Assembly: GCA_963931925.1 (NCBI GenBank)
Contig: OZ007582.1
Coordinates: forward strand, 29,738,429 to 29,802,428
DNA length: 64,000 nucleotides
Source of the DNA: Onchidella celtica
Taxonomy: Eukaryota > Mollusca > Gastropoda > Systellommatophora > Onchidiidae
Direction of reading: 5' to 3'
Every line of letters begins with the position of its first letter. The first letter of the stretch is position 1. Under the pieces are notes generated by a model. That model worked only from the letters and a program-made list of their open reading frames with translations, had not been told where the DNA came from and ran no database searches. Of this stretch, positions 32,881-43,475 are shown one piece after another. The position numbers and the translations under genes were made by a program.

Positions 32881-33219
32881 CCATGCAAAAAAAATTGAAT
32901 AACAAGTTCTCGTTAGTATAATTACTCGAGTAATTACTCGATTCCTGGCACCTTGGGAATCGAGTACTTACTCGAGTAATTATTCGACTCCTTTTGTTAT
33001 TACTCGATTTCGGAATCGAGTCCGAAATTTTTGGATTCGCACACCCTTAACGTACACGTGCGCGCCCCTTGCCAAAAACACCCAGGGTGCGTACGAACAA
33101 GTAACAACAGGGAAAAAATATTATCCAACTTCACGAGAAGTGGCAAAGAGATCAAGCTGTATGTAGCAAAGAAGCGCGTATAAAGGACATAATCAAACGC
33201 AAAGAAAAGGGGTTTTAAT

Positions 33220-33345
33220 GTGTGGTTTTGGCTTTATTTCTTACGCCAGGCTTTGCTACATACAGTATTTTCTTTCTGCCACATTTTGACTGCTTCAAGC
33301 CTGGCTGCGACCCACAGTTTTTCTGTGGTTTTGATAAAATTTCCC
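33220..33345 (+). repeat. Dispersed repeat, inverted mate at 41098-41262
   Basis: Shares TTTCTTACGCCAGGCTTTGC, then a block with TTTTGACT, then TTTCTGTGGTT with the reverse complement of 41098-41262. The two copies flank the ISL2EU transposon in opposite orientation. Confidence 0.65.
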
Positions 33346-33369
33346 GAAAGGAAACATTTCGCGATCTTA

Positions 33370-33535
33370 GCTCTTGTTCGTTCTATCTTCATTTTCCGAA
33401 AACAAGAAAAAAAAAAAGATGTTTTAGTATGCAGAAGAGGTATGGCAAATGCACACTTTGACACTTGTTCAAAATGCGTTGCGGTACTTAGCAAGGTGTT
33501 TCACAGTTCTGATTTATCCTAATTACAATTCATGT
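33370..33535 (+). repeat. Dispersed repeat family R1, copy 1
   Basis: The block TTGTTC..TCTAT.T.CATTTTC, then GCAAATGCACACTTTGA, then TTGTTCAAAATGCGTTGCGG recurs at 48785-48960 and 62025-62180, each followed by a sequence ending in TCAGTTGTGCA. Possibly one non-autonomous transposon. The follow-on part here lies at 33690-33745. Confidence 0.65.
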
Positions 33536-33745
33536 CATCTTGAATCTTGAATATTTTGGCGCTGAAGCCTTTTTAAGGCTAGTTCGCCGCTCCTTAGTAT
33601 TACACTGTAATAATAGTACATTATTTGTGGCATGCATGACAAGTAGTACTGTAATTTGGTATTACTACTGGCATGTGGGGTCATAATACCAAAGCCACAA
33701 AAGTTTAACGTCGAATTTCTCAGTTGTGCAAAAAATGAAGGAAAA

Positions 33746-34118
33746 AACAACAACCAAGGTCGCGAACAGCTGACAAGAACATCGGGGTTCAGAATGTTTC
33801 CTCCCCTTGCACCACTTTAGGCGCAGGCGGGCAGTAAGCGAAGTAGCGATGTGGTGCGATCTGAGACGAATTGAGACATGAATTAACGGAAGTGTCTACT
33901 TTCAACTTCCGGGAGAGTATATTTATGTGGGAATGAGACGTTTTGATTGTGGTAAGTGAGAATTTCTTAGTGAAGATTTACAATGAACTCATGGCATGTA
34001 CACTTTATTTATTTATCTTTGTTGTTGTTTTCCAATCTCCTGATACCAACAATGGCGCCACAGGAACACAGACAGAGCTTTCGGTCTGCAGCCAGCTGAG
34101 AAATCTGTCTTGGGCCGG
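33746..34118. other. Unannotated DNA left of the ISL2EU element
   Basis: No gene or clear repeat seen. Confidence 0.4.
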
Positions 34119-34492
34119 TTATACCAGAGAGTATAGATTTAGAGAGAGGGGAAACTAGCGCGTGAATTCCGTGACAACAGTGGGCAGAAGAGCGTGATCG
34201 AGATAGAGTAGGTAAACAAAGCCACGTGTTGTAAACCTATTTTATGAAACCAATCAGCTGGTACAGGAAGTCACGTGACGTGAGAAAGATGGCGAAGTAT
34301 ACATAAGACTGATTGAAGCTCCGCTTGAATTGCACGACTTCTCTATCGTCAACATTATCGATTTTTGCGATCTGTTGAACGTTTAACACAAATGTGATAA
34401 TAACTATAACCATGAACCGAGGAAAGGCAGACTGCTGTTCAGTGATCGTTTTGTATTATATAAAATTCCAAGCCAAAGACAACCAAGCCCAA

Positions 34493-36258
34493 GCCAAGGC
34501 TTCACAGTCTCCGGTCGAGTGAAGGCAGAGATGAAGAAGAGGGAGGCATATGACGTGACTGTATGGATTGACAACAACAACACTGTAAGTAAACCTAAAC
34601 TAGCTCTAGATCTAAGTAGGCTACACTATTTTTGTAAACTGTGTCACAGTTATGAATAACGGCATCCTGCAGAACACATGTGCATGTGGCTAGCCTATGA
34701 CATTACATAGCTCTAGATCTAGATGATAGATATCTAGAATGTAGATCTACATGCATGGAGTTTGTCTCTGCACAGGCACAACATCAAGATCGATATGTAA
34801 GTAGGCCATTGCTACTGACTGCTACTGATTTTAAATAATAAGTGAAACTGTATGTGGCAGGCTATAGATTTCAACCATCACTTTGTAAAATATAACCCAG
34901 ACTGATGATGATGGAGTTTGGCTCATTCGATTTAGAATATGAAAGTTTTGAGGTTATGGCCTGTCTGAAGACAGTGTTCTAAAGACTACTCAAGGCTACT
35001 GTCTGCGCCCACTGTAGGGCTGTAACTAATGCAAGTGTAAGCTGATACTAACAGGATGCAATGTACAAATTGTTACGATTTAGAGTTGGTTGTGCATTTT
35101 ATTTTTATTGGAGATATGAGCGTGTCATATTAAAATGATTTCTGGGGAGGAGCTTTTGGCTTTGAGTTTGAAATCAACCAGTTTTGTGTCTTGTTGAATG
35201 GAGTAATTCTCTGTAAAAGCTTCCTATTACATGTACTATGAAGTTAACAGCGAGGCACCTGAAATATTCCCTGCAATTCATGTAATCACACTCTGTGCTA
35301 TGGAAGCTCTCTATGCATTCTCCTATTAAAAATACGTCATCAACTTCAGATGTTGTTTCTGATCCACAGTTTAAGGCAGAGGACAGAATGAAATGTTTGA
35401 TTAAAAGCATATTTGTTCACTGATTTACATGTTCATGTATAATTGTGGTTTTGTGATTAAGTAGCAAAGTAAATTTATAGATTAAAATCAATATATACTT
35501 AATATTAGATGTGCAACAGGGATGACCCAATTTTAGAGATAGTTTAAAAAAGAATCCTTTTTTGTTCTTGGCTGCAGGATTAAAAATACCCTTTAATTTT
35601 AGTAATACATGTAGTAGCAATGAGGTGTGTACAACGTCAGTCAGGTGATTGTGTAGTTGGTCTCCAGACAACACATACATGTACATGACCTTGGTTTTCT
35701 GTTAAGTGTGTTACTGTTTGGAACTAGTGTAGAAGATCAGTTGATACAATTTTAAAGAATATTTTCATAGCCCCATATCTAAAGTTTATCAGCCAGAATG
35801 TTTTATATCCAAAATCCATGGTAAAAGATCATTGATATTAATGATAGCCAGCAGACAATCCATGAGAGTGGTACACAGTGCCTGTCCTGCATAAATTAAT
35901 GAAAAAAATTCATACCACATTCATGATCTATGGGATTATTGTAAATTATCTGAAATGTCATATTGGCTACAGATTTCAAACTAGTTTTTCCATTCTGGCT
36001 GTTCAGCTGTGATTTCTTTCTCTCATGTAATAACCTATTTCTTTCAATATTGTTTTTAACAGGTCACTAATGCAGAGTGCAAATGCCCGGGTGGGAAACA
36101 ACCGGCCTGCTGTAAGCATGTCTTTGGTTTACTGGTAGCCTTATAAGACTACAGCAGGTTGCAGCTATACAAAGCCCCTACTGAAAAGCTGCAACAGTGG
36201 CCTCAGCCCAAACCCACCCCTGTGCCGATAATGAAAGTGAAAGACGTGTACACATAAT
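34493..36258 (+). pseudogene. SWIM zinc-finger part of the ISL2EU nuclease gene
   Basis: An exon around 34495-34584 reads FTVSGRVKAEMKKREAYDV and ends ACT|GTAAGT. The next exon, after TTTTAACAG at 36061, reads VTNAECKCPGGKQPACCKHV, a SWIM motif (CxC...CxH). Splice phases agree (both phase 0). Stops at LVAL-TAA and after DVYT break the frame in 36142-36257. SWIM upstream of YqaJ is the order usual in these transposon genes. Confidence 0.7.
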
Positions 36259-36639
36259 CTGAGCCATTGTTTGACTGTGCTGTGAACACCATGGACTCTT
36301 TGGGAGTCGCCTCCATCCCTTGCAGTAGACGAAATATTTTACAGCAGCACATCACCACTCCCAGTCCCAGTCGAAGATGAAGGGGCTATTACAGGCAGCA
36401 CAGTTGAGTCCCTGTACCTGGATGCTATCCTGTATTACCAGAAACACATTAAAATGAGTCTCGCTGAAATACAGGCCCTTGAATTTTCAACAATGCCTCC
36501 CAGTGGCATGCCGAAAGGCTGGAAAGGTTGACAGCATCGACTTTACATCGTGTGGTCTACAGGCAAGGGGACTTTTTGAAGTTGGCACAGGAGCTTTCAA
36601 AACCAGGATGAGACTTAAGTGGCACTAAGCCTATTCAGT

Positions 36640-36986
36640 TTGGGCGTTTAAATGAGTCCTCCATTAAGAATGTTTTGCGGTTCAAGTTCAGGAACCATAC
36701 ATTTAGGATCACAGCTCTCATTGTCAGTCAGACACATCTGTATATTTGCTGCCTCTCCTGATGGCTATCTCCATAATGATGATACCCCATGATTGTAGAG
36801 ATCAAATGTGTTTACAATAAAAATCTTGATGTTGATTTAAGGAAGCTGTGTGAGGAGGGGAAAGATTTTCGTCTGTCATACATTGCAGACTCTGATGTTT
36901 TCAAACTCAAGAAATACCATAGATATTATTTACAAATTCAGGGTCAGCTTTTTGTGCTAATGTGTCAAAATGTTTGTTTGTTTTGA
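36640..36986 (+). pseudogene. YqaJ-like exonuclease fragment of the ISL2EU element
   Basis: One frame gives ASPDGYLHNDDTP and, after a one-base shift, IVEIKC, then LKKYHRYYLQIQGQL. SPDG, ExK and the YYxQxQGQL block are the conserved parts of the YqaJ/lambda-exonuclease fold, with the Asp and Glu-x-Lys as catalytic residues. The shift at 36788 and upstream stops make it a pseudogene. Confidence 0.75.
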
Positions 36987-37871
36987 TGCATCATCAGCTG
37001 AAGCCTTTGCACATGGAAATAGTAATGTTTGATTATGAGGGCTGGAAACCAATCCTTGAGAAGCTGAAGCAATTTTATTTCAATTATTTCCTTCCACAGT
37101 TTGTTTGAAGAAGGAAAGAATTGGTGTCTGACTGTCGATGAGACCAGTATTATTATATAAATTAAAACTACCAGTTCAACTGTGTTTGTTTGTTTCTCAC
37201 CTTAATTAAATGTCAGTCCTCATCTTCAACTGATTACTTGGATTGAGTTAAGTATATTGTATGATAAAATTGCTATGATTTCTAATCTATGAACATGATT
37301 GCTTTGGAGAATGTGGTATAATTATATGAATATGCCTCTTAATGCATTCTTGATTGGGTGATTTGAGTGCATTCTGGGAAAATGTGTCCTCTTGATATCT
37401 GTAATGATTTAGAAGGTATTGTCTGGTGGCCACAGAAATAATATGACATGAACATGAATATGAAATGAACAAAATTGTTTATTTTGCAGCAATGACTAAT
37501 TCAGCTGAAAAAAATGAACAGGGAATAGTAAGAAACAATAAATTATAATATCAATGGTCATACATTCAGAATAGAAAGAGAAAGCATATGTGTAAATTTA
37601 TGAAAATAATTTGCTCATACAGTTCGAAAGTTCCCTTGAGTCAGAAATTTGATTTTGATATTTTATTTAGTTGGCCAGGTTTACTTGTTTAAATTGTAAT
37701 TTTATTTATTCTTTCTTAAAAACTGACTTGTATTCATTCCGTAACTCATTTTTTTCTCATTTTGCCCATTTATGTTTCACCCTATTTTTTTTTACACACT
37801 GTAACATATTATATTTGAGGGTAGCAGAATTTATGTGACTTGGACACTGCTGTACCAGCGTTGTGTTAATA

Positions 37872-39021
37872 TCATACAGAGCAATGGTTGTTGATATTCA
37901 ACAAAGAAAACACAAGATTTGTGCTGAGGGGCTTACACTTTACAGCATTTTGAAGACATAATAAATAATGATGAAAGATCTGAGTCAAATGTTCTTCCAA
38001 AGCTACTCTGTGGGACTGAATCAATGTTTCCCCTGAAAAAATGGTTAGGAAAGCACAAATGAAATGAATTTTATTGATGGATTTTAGGAAGGTTGGAATA
38101 ATGCCATTTAGAATTTGAACGTTTTTGATGCGTCCAATAGCTCTTTCTACATGTACTCTGTGATTATTCTCTGATCTTTCATCAAGCTCAAATTGTTGAT
38201 TAATTGACAAAAAGAATGCAGTTTATAATCTTATACCCCTTTTTTCAAACTCTGATTCAAACACTGTGAATCCTCTGTCAGCTACTGCTAACACCAAATC
38301 ACCAGCTTCCAGCTTTGTCCATTAAACCACATTTCAGAGTTAGTTCCTTGTCACTTACACTGCCATTCCAAAGGTCAGATATAAAATTCACAGTACCACT
38401 AGGTGCAGTGCCAAGGAGAGACTTGTAGGTATTATGGTTTTTATGGTTACTCCAGCTTGTTTGCTGAAGTTCAGGTTTTGATGATAACTCGACAAGATGG
38501 ATAAAACATTTTAAAATGCAGGGGCATGAAAGACTGTATGGTGTGCTTTGAAGGCCAGATGGAGACTGCTTTGCCTTTGTGATAAATTGCATCAATGCAG
38601 TCATTTAATTTATTTCAGATTGTGGTTATACTAACATCAAATAACAGAGCAAGCATACTTTCACTCAAACCTTGTCTCAGTCTTAAAAAGGTCATGAAGA
38701 AAACATTCATTGGTGTGAGTGCAGCATTTTTCCTATTAGATAAGACAGTTTGTAAAGTGAAAAAAGAAAACATGGTTTGAACACTGGTAGATGAAGTGAA
38801 ACCGGTGACTCGCTTCATTTGTTCTGGTGGCAGAGTCTCAAGTCAAAGGTGAAACGCATGGGCTGTTCTACTTTTTGTTCCAACATGCCATTGGCATTTT
38901 CAAGCCGAGTGCACCTGACCTGTAGCTCCTCTTGTTCTGAATAATAGATTATCATTATCATGATATGTGAGATCCTGTGTAGTAAATTTGGGTTCAGAAG
39001 TTCGCTTTCTCTTTTCACCAT
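37872..39021 (-). pseudogene. DDE transposase of the ISL2EU element, fragmented
   Basis: Four pieces in order on the minus strand. 39021-38815 has the coiled coil LQVRCTRLENANGMLEQKVE. 38818-38615 has the helix-turn-helix region with LTPMNVFFMTFLRLRQGLSE. 38604-38299 has the first DDE half with TSWSNHKNHNTYKSLLGTAP and SDKELTLKCG. 38210-37872 has the second half with RVHVERAIGRIKNVQIL, whose Glu is the likely third acidic residue. The pieces sit in shifted frames. This layout is that of DDE_Tnp_4 transposases with an N-terminal THAP. Confidence 0.8.
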
Positions 39022-40857
39022 CTTGGGGCTTGTACCTGAAACGGGAGGGAACTGCTGTCTTTTTCACGTGGCACATGTCTGAAATGAAAGATGATTGTAA
39101 ATTAAGGTTTTGTTGTCTACTTGTTTATTCTTATTCATGTAGTTTTGAGAAAGGTACAAATATAATGTTGTATTGAGGCAAAGGCCTAACATGACCACTA
39201 AAAGGGCTTTTATTTTAGTTATGACTTGAGTGTTTTCTCCGTCTGATGAAAGATCTAATGCAATGGCATGAATATTGATGTCTTTCTTTACTTGAAAAAT
39301 ACTCCAGATCTGCCAATTAAATGAAATAATTGAAATCCAGATATCAGTTTAGCAGGCTGCTTGAGAGCAACAAGACAAAAACAATGTAACCTTACTTTGT
39401 TAGATAGATGCACTTCTCTGTGTATAACAAGATGTCTTTACTGCACTGTAAAGTGTTTGGGTAATATTGTTCGATTAATTTCTGTGAGACAATTTATTGC
39501 TCTGTAAACTTTTATCATGACCACTATCGGTACCACTAAAACCAAACTGAGCCAGTCAATCAATCACATCATTATAATGAAGTATTTTGTAAACCATGTC
39601 ATGTTGGCTATGTGTGTGCTTGTTAAATCATAATTTATGCCTGTAATGAATACTTGAAGCAGAAAATTAAATTTTCATTTGATACTTTGCCTCTAATCTT
39701 GTGGCTTAGCAGTTTTTCAATGGTGGTTTTTTTTTTCTTTTTTTTTTTTTTGGTTGTGATTATTTATGCTTAAGAATTGCAAACAAAATTTATTCAATAC
39801 ACTCTAATCCTTAAATGATTAAACTTTAAAAGCTTTGACCACTGTATTAATTTCCACCCAACCAACCTTTTTTCCTCAAAGTGGAGTAGAACAAAATACT
39901 TGATGAAAACACAGAAGGAAGTATGGGGGGACTGCTGGTGAACCCAAATCTTTCCATGAGGTGCGAAGATTTGATCTAGGGACAAAGACATAGGGTACAA
40001 ATTAAATATACATATATATAAATCATGTAGAGATTTGATATTGGCTTGTTCAGCATTGATCTAGGCCTGCTCCCAAATGAAAACCTCACTTTCTCTTCTT
40101 TTGAGTCTGAGTACAGTGATGAGCCTTGTTCTAGATCTAGATAGAGATCTATAACTTCTGTCAAGTACATGTATGACAATCTTCCATAGGGGGGGGGGGG
40201 GGGGGAGTGCAAAATGCATTGAAAAAAACAACACATTAAATCTTCCAGCCAGCTTGACTAAGGATGAGAAGATAGGTCATTGTATCTGATTAGAGGCAAA
40301 TTAGCTCCTCTACTACACTGTAGTAGCATCAGTACTAGAAGTCTAAATCTGGTATCAGAAAAGACCCGGTAAACTGATCTCCTTCAATATAGGCTTGATA
40401 TCAAAGAGCATGGTCTAACTGATTAGAATAGATCATTTAAGCAAGATCCAAAGCACAGCCGTATCTGACTAGAATAATTAATCTAGTAGAGGGTAGGCTT
40501 GGATCAGAATGCACAGACGACCACCAGATCTTGAAACTTAGAGTGGCCTAGACTTACGATCGAAGACGAAAATCACAGGCCTAAGTCTCTGAGATCAAAA
40601 CTAGATCTCGATCTACATTCTAGCTTGTGTCTCTGTCTCTAGTGATTGTATCACTACTCTTTTTTAATTAGACTATGCCCTCTCCATGGGCTCAATGGGT
40701 TTATTAGTCGTAGTAATGATCACTGATCTCATGTAAACAAACACCACCTTATCAGCGTCAACACAGTCATGTCTGTCAGGCACGGAGGCAGTCGCAGTGT
40801 CTCAGTTGACAATTTCACCAAAAAAATTAAATAGTTGTAAAAAACAATATCCTTTAC

Positions 40858-40970
40858 CTTTCTGGGTCTGAAGGGAAATGAAAAAATGCGAGGTCTGGTC
40901 TTTTGTGCTTTGAATTCTGGCAGCCAAAAGCAGAGCACCATCTGCAATGCGTGTTCTTTGGATCCGCCAT
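40858..40970 (-). pseudogene. THAP-domain first exon of the ISL2EU transposase
   Basis: From ATG 40970 the frame reads a C2CH THAP start: CRWCSAFGCQNSKHK, then LAFFHFPSDPER, ending at AGAAAG|GTAAAG (donor 40857). The THAP zinc finger gives DNA binding. The next exon, with the remaining Cys and His, was not found between 39.1 and 40.8 kb. Confidence 0.72.
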
Positions 40971-41097
40971 GTTTCCAATTGTTTACCGCCTCTATTTTCG
41001 GTTGCTAGCGCATACGTCGATCACGCGTAAAAGCAAAGCTTTCCCCTCTCTCTAAATCTATACTCTCTGGTTATACCGTGGGTCGGCAGACATTATT

Positions 41098-41262
41098 TGG
41101 TGCTATTGGCGAAATATTATAAGAACCACAGAAAACTTGTGGGGTAGCAGCAAGGCTTAAAGCAAAGTCAAAATTTGGCAAAAAGAAAAAAGTGTAGCCT
41201 ATGTCATGTGGCAAAGCCTGGCGTAAGAAATAATATCCAAATGACAAAATAAGAAGCCAAGA
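41098..41262 (-). repeat. Dispersed repeat, inverted mate of 33220-33345
   Basis: Reverse complement resembles 33220-33345 over about 130 bp. It ends very near the right border of the ISL2EU element. A third, shorter likeness starts near 41512. Confidence 0.6.
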
Positions 41263-41640
41263 AAAGGGGAAGACCAAAATATACCAATATTTTGGTTAAA
41301 GACCTTGGTCAAGAAAAAAACAACAACAAGAACAGAAAAAAAAGGAAAATGGAACAGATAAAACAATCGAACAATAAAAAAAATGTAGAATATGAAATAC
41401 TTATATTAAAATTACTATAACATTAAATCAATACGCCGACTTATCTGAGAGCCCTGACCTGTATTTCCGCACAGCAGTACCACGTGAGCTCATGTGTGGA
41501 GGCTCAAAGTTTGGATATTATTTCTGGCACGAAGCTTTGCCACATACAACTTTTTCTTTTTCCTAATTTTTATTTAGTACAAGCATTATTTTCATTATAA
41601 AATGCTCCTAACAACTACTTTAATTAAGTATGATTAATTA
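41263..41640. other. Unannotated AT-rich stretch
   Basis: No gene. It includes a partial likeness of the preceding repeat at 41512-41560. Confidence 0.4.
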
Positions 41641-41643
41641 TTC

Positions 41644-41908
41644 TTTCAGATTTTCATTTTGTTTTCCTCCTGTTTTTTTTTTTTTTGGTTGAAAGGGTAG
41701 GGGGGCAGGGTTTGGGATTCGATAAGAGTTAGGGTTGAGGATAGAAGGAGTGAGAATGTGATGGGAAGGGAGAGAGAGGGGGGGGGGTGGGGAGAGGGAG
41801 TGTGGGAGAGAGAGGAATGAGTTTTTATTACTTGTAAAGCGCATTGAGCATTTATTGGAAATGCGCTATATAAATGTAATTTATTATCATTATTATTATT
41901 ATTATTAT
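41644..41908 (+). repeat. Dispersed repeat followed by an L2-type 3' tail
   Basis: The first half repeats 31690-31807. From 41832 the sequence reads TGTAAAGCGCATTGAGC, then GCGCTATATAAATGTAATTT and ATT repeats, the 3' stem and tail found on L2-clade LINEs and on SINEs that borrow it. The L2 copy ending at 57690 has the same tail. Confidence 0.7.
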
Positions 41909-42925
41909 ACGTACGAACCCATAGCGCAAAACGCTTGAGTGTGTACGTACTGATAACAACAGCCTTCTTGGAATAAGACATGTCCGTGGAAAAAAAAACC
42001 ACAAGAACGAAATACTCAGTACCGGTAACATGTTAGAATAGCGATTTAAAAAAAATATTTAAACTGGCCTAGCATTTGCTTGAATGAGGCCTAGACAGCA
42101 TATCAAATACTGATGACGACAGGCATGACAAAATTAATGAGGTCGTTCTTAAAGAGTAACTTGTGATTTTGAGCATGGGCGGTATCGCCCGGCAGGTGGC
42201 GATTTTGATATCCAGGAGGGCGAAAACGCAGAAAAGGCCGACAAGCGGGCGAAACTGATGAAAGGAGACGAAAACATGAATGTAGGACAATTCGGGGCAA
42301 ATACATGACAGCCACTGACTTGTTCAAGAGCATGTGCAGAAAGGTTTTATGAACATAAAAGGCCTATTTGTTTCAGTGTAATTGTTAAAGAATTCTTTCT
42401 CTTTTATAATGGATGATTAACTCGTCTATTGTCATACATAAGTCTTTGAAAAACACAAAATCATAATTTGTGTGTAGACTGTTTTCTTGTGGCATGTATC
42501 CGTTGGGTGTGGGTAGGGATTTTGAGGGTGGGGTAATGAGGAGAAGAGAAAGTGTGCGGGAGGGGGGGGGGGGTGAAGGAACATTTGGAACCTAAGGAGG
42601 TGCTTGCCTGAAGAAGGTTGAGAATCAATGAGTGACTGGAAATTAAAAAACAATTTGGAATGGATGGAGCTCGAGGCCCGTTTCAAGTCTAATAATGTCA
42701 TACTGTTACAGCCAATTTTTAAATATAATTATGGACAGTAGTGATAGAAAACCGTGCCTTAGATAAAACATCCCAAATTATGACATTATTATACCACGCA
42801 TTGACAAATGCTGTCTGATAGATCTATTCTCATTTGAAACGTGTGTGGACATTTCTCTACAGACACACTCGGACTAACGATGAGTGATTCTTGCTTTTGA
42901 TAATGTTGAATGAAACATTCTATCC
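41909..42925. other. Unannotated stretch
   Basis: Contains G runs near 42556 and no credible gene. Short frames on both strands look random. Confidence 0.4.
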
Positions 42926-42929
42926 AGCT

Positions 42930-43200
42930 CGATCCTTCAATCAGAGCTTGCACTGGCTACCGGTAGAAAAGGAATAATATATAAGCTGGCTACCCTGTGT
43001 CACAAATATATCTACAAAAACGCAACAACTTATTTAACTGATCTTCTGACTCCTTATATACCATTACGGCACTTTAGATCATCTGCAGACACTAAATAGT
43101 TTAAAATTCCTGAGATGTCCCTTAAGACCATGGGTGAAAAAAACGTTTTTCTTTTCAAGGGCCTCAGATTTGGAATTCTCTGTCTCTCTCATTGACATTA
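42930..43200 (+). pseudogene. L2-clade LINE fragment, C-terminal RT region
   Basis: With frameshifts and stops, it encodes words matching the L2 copy at 57230-57500: SLHWLPVEK, IYKLATLCHKYIYKNA, LTPYIP and FKIPEMSLKTMGE. Badly decayed. Confidence 0.75.
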
Positions 43201-43475
43201 ACACAGCCCGGGATGAAGAGTTATACAATTGCTGTGTATTATTATTATTATTATTATGATCATCATTATTATTATATTTATTAATCAACCGCTTTTTGTT
43301 TTGACTTTTCCTCCTCAGTAGTCGTGGGATGAACAGCAAGTTATTGCTTCATAATTTCGTGCTTTTGACACTACGACATTGATACAATTGTGGTCATCTA
43401 CAGCAACAATCACGTAGGTCATCTGATCAAGGTTTCTAATAGCACAGAAATATTGGTACTCAGTAACACCAAAAA

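Larger units (their letters stand above)
31816..33049 (+). mobile_element. Non-autonomous hAT transposon
   Basis: Termini are TACGGGTGTGCGAG on the left and GGATTCGCACACCCTTA on the right, a short imperfect inverted repeat of the hAT kind. Eight-base duplications ACGTACAC lie at 31808-31815 and 33050-33057. Both subterminal regions are packed with CGATTC and ACTCGAG repeats. Inside, at 32240-32370, one frame reads [20 protein letters not shown] and [10 protein letters not shown], the hAT C-terminal dimerisation domain. The catalytic domain is missing, so it is a deletion derivative with expanded simple repeats. Confidence 0.88.
34124..41070. mobile_element. ISL2EU/PHIS-type DNA transposon, decayed
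   Basis: A 31-bp perfect inverted repeat, beginning CCAGAGAGTATAGATTTAG, lies at 34124-34154 and 41040-41070, with TTATA on both outer sides (34119-34123 and 41071-41075). Inside are two converging genes: on the plus strand a SWIM zinc finger followed by a YqaJ-like nuclease, on the minus strand a THAP domain, coiled coil, helix-turn-helix and DDE transposase. This pairing is known from ISL2EU elements. That family is usually described with a 2-bp duplication, so the 5-bp direct repeat needs care. Both genes are broken by stops and frameshifts. Confidence 0.85.

Noticed and set aside
34119..41075. Reading the ISL2EU element as a pair of host genes
   Set aside because: Perfect inverted repeats and flanking direct repeats enclose both genes, and each has several stops and frameshifts.
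33220..41262. The repeats at 33220-33345 and 41098-41262 as outer inverted repeats of one large transposon
   Set aside because: They lie at very unequal distances from the ISL2EU borders (about 770 bp and 25 bp), and a partial third copy near 41512 points to a dispersed repeat.
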